DNA from: SCGC-AAA252-I15 sp043822165
Lineage (GTDB): Archaea > Altiarchaeota > Altiarchaeia > IMC4 > SCGC-AAA252-I15
Reading direction: 5' to 3'
Assembly: GCA_043822165.1 (NCBI GenBank)
Contig: JBDRCA010000030.1
Location: 1 to 8,622 of the forward strand
Length of the DNA stretch: 8,622 bases
The notes under the pieces are model-generated. The model was not told the DNA's origin. It was given only the letters and a program-made list of their open reading frames with translations, and made no database searches. A program made the translations under genes and the position numbers. The first letter of the stretch is position 1. Each line of letters starts with the position of its first letter. Positions 6,340 through 8,622 of this stretch are shown here, one piece after another.

Positions 6340-7047
6340 ATGGACAGGTTAACCACCTTAATAGAGACGCCAGACCTCTCTTGGAGAGACATACTATACG
6401 AGGCGTTAACGGGACTAAACCCCTGGGACATAGACTTGGGAGAGCTCGCATCCCGTTACTCGAAGAAGGTCTCCGAGATGAAGGAGATGAACTTTAAGAT
6501 TCCCGCAAACGTCATCCTTGTTTCCTCGGTGCTGCTTCGCATGAAGGCTGACATACTGCACCCCCGCCAAGACGACCCGTACGCGGAACTCGCCGACTCC
6601 TTGAGCACATTGTTTGACGGAGACTTCGCTGAAATTATCCAGTCGCTTGCCGACGGACAACTAGAAGACTTCGAGCGAGCGTTAAAGCCTCAGAGGCTTC
6701 CGAAACGCCGTGTTACCGCCGACGAACTAATAGCCGCCATACAAAAGGCGCTTCAGGAACGCGGAGCAAGACGCAAGATGATGCTCGAAAAAAGAGTCGA
6801 AGACAGGAGAGTAGTCGTGGAGGAGGAAATCGACATCATAAAATTCATCGAGGAAACCTACACCATGGTTATCAGGCTCCTCGGAAAAAAAGAAGTCGTA
6901 TTGTTTTCCGAGCTTGCGAGAACCAAGGATGAGATAGTGAACACGCTCATGTCTCTGCTTCATCTTTCAAACGACAGCAAACTCTACCTGAACCAGGAAC
7001 ACTTGTTCGGGGAAATCTACATCAGGAACACCGTTTACGCGGATTAA
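6340..7047 (+). CDS. scpA: Segregation and condensation protein A (kleisin)
   Basis: 235 residues, the usual size for archaeal ScpA. As kleisin subunit it bridges the heads of the SMC dimer and takes part in chromosome compaction and segregation. The N-terminal helical domain shows the family pattern: TPDLSWRDILYEALTGLNPWDIDLGELASRY, then MNFKIPANVILVSSVLLRMKADIL (about 50-73). The middle (75-150) is variable and charged. The C-terminal winged helix that docks on the SMC cap is LFSELARTKDEIVNTLMSLLHLSNDSKLYLNQEHLFGEIYI (about 188-228). Archaeal scpA often lies next to smc; smc is not visible here, and upstream is the divergent gap gene. The ATG is preceded by AAGGA at a six-base spacing. Confidence 0.93.
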   Translation: MDRLTTLIETPDLSWRDILYEALTGLNPWDIDLGELASRYSKKVSEMKEMNFKIPANVILVSSVLLRMKADILHPRQDDPYAELADSLSTLFDGDFAEIIQSLADGQLEDFERALKPQRLPKRRVTADELIAAIQKALQERGARRKMMLEKRVEDRRVVVEEEIDIIKFIEETYTMVIRLLGKKEVVLFSELARTKDEIVNTLMSLLHLSNDSKLYLNQEHLFGEIYIRNTVYAD

Positions 7048-7050
7048 GTC

Positions 7051-7060
7051 TTTTTATATC
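7051..7060 (+). promoter_or_regulatory. Oligo-T and TATA box between scpA and the SecB-like gene
   Basis: TTTTTATATC starts three bases after the scpA stop. The TTTATATC part is centred about 31 bases before the ATG at 7088, giving a start near 7082, and the T run can also end the scpA transcript. AGGT (7077-7080) could serve as a weak Shine-Dalgarno if transcripts read through from scpA. So the next gene may have both its own and read-through transcription. Confidence 0.45.
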
Positions 7061-7087
7061 ACGCATTCCATATCTTAGGTATCAAAG

Positions 7088-7501
7088 ATGACTATTGTAA
7101 ACTTTAGGACTACGAAGATTGACGCAGAAAAAACAGACAAGCGAGCATCAAGCGTTACTGCGAACGCGAGCAGCATGATAACGTCTATGACGTTGGAAAA
7201 GGACGCGAACACCGGCGAATACCTGTTGGTGAAATACCGTTACACGGTGAAATACGAGCCGGACATCGGGCACATCCTGCTGGAGGGAAGCCTCTGGTAC
7301 ATGAACAAGAACTTGAAGAAGCTCGCGAAAAAAGAGAAGGACAAAGTCTCCGTCGAAAGCGAAGTAATGGAGGAAGTATCCACAGCCATCATACGGGAGG
7401 CTTTGCTAGAGTCTGTCGAGATTTCTAGGAGGCTTAATCTTCCGCCGCCCATGAACCTGCCGAAGGTCGAAGTCAAGCCCAAGCAAGGCAAGGCTGCGTG
7501 A
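7088..7501 (+). CDS. Small conserved archaeal protein, probably SecB-like fold
   Basis: 137 residues, no signal peptide. The N-terminal two-thirds alternates hydrophobic residues as beta strands (IVNFRTTKIDAE; SSMITSMTLEKD; EYLLVKYRYTVKYEPDIGHILLEGSLWYM, about 44-72). A linker with many Lys leads to one long helix (VESEVMEEVSTAIIREALLESVEISRRL, about 88-116), ending in LPPPMNLPKVEV. The strand with GxIxxEGxLxY, then a long helix and a Pro-rich LPPPxxLPxV end, is the pattern I associate with archaeal SecB-like proteins such as M. jannaschii MJ0357, which have the SecB chaperone topology of four strands and a helix. SecB-type proteins bind unfolded proteins. This is pattern matching without a search. 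The next gene starts 3 bases after the stop, so the zinc-finger protein is probably co-translated. Confidence 0.88.
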   Translation: MTIVNFRTTKIDAEKTDKRASSVTANASSMITSMTLEKDANTGEYLLVKYRYTVKYEPDIGHILLEGSLWYMNKNLKKLAKKEKDKVSVESEVMEEVSTAIIREALLESVEISRRLNLPPPMNLPKVEVKPKQGKAA

Positions 7502-7504
7502 GAA

Positions 7505-7687
7505 ATGGAGGGAGTGGCACCCTGCAGCATATGCGAGAAACCCGGCGTCTTGTACACGTGCAGCTTGTGCGGTAGGCGCGTTTGCGGTAACTGTGTGAGC
7601 GTCCGCGGGGTTTGCAGAGACTGTTTGACTGGAAGGAAGATGGGCGAGTTAGACGATGACTCCCCGCCGGAGAACATGTTGTCTTAG
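7505..7687 (+). CDS. Small protein with an eight-cysteine, two-zinc finger
   Basis: 60 residues. Eight cysteines form four CxxC knuckles at 7/10, 19/22, 27/30 and 37/40, spaced 8, 4 and 6 residues apart. This suits two zinc ions in a cross-brace, as in FYVE, B-box, HIT or treble-clef fingers. The core reads CSICEKPGVLYTCSLCGRRVCGNC, similar to many tiny archaeal zinc fingers of unknown role. The tail (MGELDDDSPPENMLS) is acidic and probably disordered. The size and lack of other domain suggest an adaptor for a protein or RNA. It lies 3 bases after the SecB-like gene with GTGAG overlapping that stop as its only Shine-Dalgarno-like sequence. Its stop overlaps the stop of the opposing gene by 4 bases. 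Confidence 0.88.
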   Translation: MEGVAPCSICEKPGVLYTCSLCGRRVCGNCVSVRGVCRDCLTGRKMGELDDDSPPENMLS

Positions 7688-8037
7688 AGCTTCCTGTTTT
7701 GCAGGAAACGCTTTTCCATGCCCTTGAATTGTTTTTTGCCCGCTTTAGCCATCGGCCTCTCTTCGGCCATGGGCTTGTGTAGTTTTGGTGTCTCGATGTT
7801 GTCGAACATGGACTCGTACTTGTCCTTATGTCTTGAGCCTGGCTCGATCTTAGAATCCTTGTAGATGCCTTGTACTTTTTCCATGTACTCCTTGAACGCG
7901 CCTTTGCGGGCGGGCTTTTGTTTCTCGGGAGGCTTATCCTCGACGATTGTTTCAGAGGGTTTGTTGCTCGCTTCCTCCGTTTGTTTTTCCTGGATTTTCT
8001 TCAATTTATCTTCCAGGTTAGACCAACCATCCGACAT
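7684..8037 (-). CDS. Short, highly charged, probably disordered protein
   Basis: 117 residues, mostly Lys, Glu, Asp, Gln and Pro; no cysteine and no hydrophobic segment. The start (SNLEDKLKKIQEKQTEEA, 6-23) could be a short amphipathic helix or coiled coil. The middle (KPPEKQKPARKG) is proline-rich and flexible. The second half (FKEYMEKVQGIYKDSK, 48-63; KYESMFDNIETPKLHKPM) has scattered aromatics that could be a binding motif, and the C-terminus (KKQFKGMEKRFLQNRKL) is strongly basic, so nucleic-acid or membrane-surface contact is possible. No family recognised. A strong Shine-Dalgarno GAGGTGG (8050-8044) six bases before the ATG supports a real, well translated gene. It follows the membrane-anchored gene by 15 bases, so they form an operon. 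Confidence 0.8.
   Translation of the reverse strand: MSDGWSNLEDKLKKIQEKQTEEASNKPSETIVEDKPPEKQKPARKGAFKEYMEKVQGIYKDSKIEPGSRHKDKYESMFDNIETPKLHKPMAEERPMAKAGKKQFKGMEKRFLQNRKL
7691..7707 (+). terminator. Hairpin after the zinc-finger gene
   Basis: TTCCTG (7691-7696) and CAGGAA (7702-7707) form a perfect 6-base stem with a 5-base loop, starting 3 bases after the zinc-finger stop; CTTTTCC follows a few bases on. The same bases encode the last residues of the opposing gene (RFLQNRKL), so the hairpin may be incidental. It may help end the scpA-side transcript. Confidence 0.3.
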
Positions 8038-8052
8038 AATAAACCACCTCTT

Positions 8053-8616
8053 TCATTTAGTTGCGTATTGACTTAGCCTGTCCCAGAGCGATCCCTCGCA
8101 GTCGTAGTCTTCCAGTTTGAGCATGTCTTTTTGGATGTCTTCTGGTTTTATCCTGCACGTCATGTTTAGGCCGTACCAGTCGGTGGAGGTCACGTCGGCG
8201 TCTTTTACTCCCGTGATCTCGTAGTAGACTATGCATTTTTCGCCGTCTTGGCCGAGGACTGTGCGGTCCTGGGTTATGCGGCCGGTATCGAGCGTGAAGG
8301 TTGCTTTCTTGCATTTATCATCCGCTGCCTCCTGGAAGCATTCCTCGTCGACTCCGCATTCTCGGCCGCCAGTCAAGTCAGAGTAAAGGTTTTGAACGTA
8401 ATTCGCAAGACCGGACGGTTTAGTGGTGGTTGAAGCGACTCCGAGTGTGGTAGTCCCGGCAATAGTCGTTGATTGCTGCGCCAACGTCGACGTTGACGTC
8501 GTCTTCGGCGTGCCCTTGAATGAATCCGGGGGATTAGAAAAAAGATAATAGCCGATACCCCCGAAAACCACGAAAAGCATTAATGCAACACAACCCAAGA
8601 CAAAAACCAACACCAT
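8053..8616 (-). CDS. Membrane-anchored exported protein with Thr-rich linker and six cysteines
   Basis: 187 residues from the ATG at 8616, but the frame stays open to the window edge (Arg, Pro before Met), so the true start may lie outside. One membrane helix (VLVFVLGCVALMLFVVFGGIGYYLF, 2-26) anchors it. A long Ser/Thr linker (38-66, for example STSTLAQQSTT) is probably a surface stalk, perhaps O-glycosylated. The outer domain (about 80-187) has six cysteines at 87, 93, 102, 128, 154 and 173, enough for three disulfides; it begins ECGVDEECFQEA and contains CIVYYEITGV and NMTC (a possible N-glycosylation site). I have seen similar CGxDxxCFxxA domains in uncultured archaea but know no function. 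The charged 117-residue protein is encoded directly downstream. Confidence 0.85.
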   Translation of the reverse strand: MVLVFVLGCVALMLFVVFGGIGYYLFSNPPDSFKGTPKTTSTSTLAQQSTTIAGTTTLGVASTTTKPSGLANYVQNLYSDLTGGRECGVDEECFQEAADDKCKKATFTLDTGRITQDRTVLGQDGEKCIVYYEITGVKDADVTSTDWYGLNMTCRIKPEDIQKDMLKLEDYDCEGSLWDRLSQYATK

Positions 8617-8622
8617 CGGCCG

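Overview
This looks like a stretch of an archaeal chromosome. The main evidence is an archaeal-type ScpA kleisin, an Era-like GTPase with the IPHETR motif known from euryarchaeal homologues, and a small protein resembling the archaeal SecB-like family. TATA boxes lie about 25-27 bases upstream of several start codons, with a mix of leaderless and Shine-Dalgarno-led genes. Three exported proteins have Thr-rich linkers. I cannot assign a phylum; a euryarchaeal or DPANN-like lineage would fit. Coding density is very high: the only long non-coding stretch is about 190 bases at 1404-1593.

Left part (1-2711, all minus strand): a nitrogen module, amtB followed by the first 21 codons of a PII gene (glnK) that runs off the left edge. 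AmtB carries an apparent signal peptide. Its upstream region holds a strong TATA box and two inverted repeats. Next come two exported proteins of unknown function whose genes overlap (stop inside the next start), so they are probably co-translated.

Middle (2751-6226): a plus-strand Era-like GTPase and a plus-strand 271-residue protein I do not recognise, each with its own leaderless-type promoter. These converge, with 2 bases between stop codons, on a minus-strand operon of class I glyceraldehyde-3-phosphate dehydrogenase (gap) and a nine-repeat TPR protein. Most archaea use class II GAPDH, so a bacterial-type enzyme here suggests gene transfer.

Right part (6340-8622): gap is divergent from scpA. 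Downstream of scpA, on the same strand, are a 137-residue protein that looks SecB-like and a 60-residue eight-cysteine zinc finger. These converge, with a 4-base overlap of stop codons, on a minus-strand pair: a membrane-anchored Thr-rich protein with six extracytoplasmic cysteines, followed by a short, highly charged, probably disordered protein.

I see no mobile element, CRISPR array, tRNA, rRNA or defence system. The least explained items are the scpA/SecB-like/zinc-finger cluster, the 271-residue protein, the paired exported proteins and the inverted repeats upstream of amtB.
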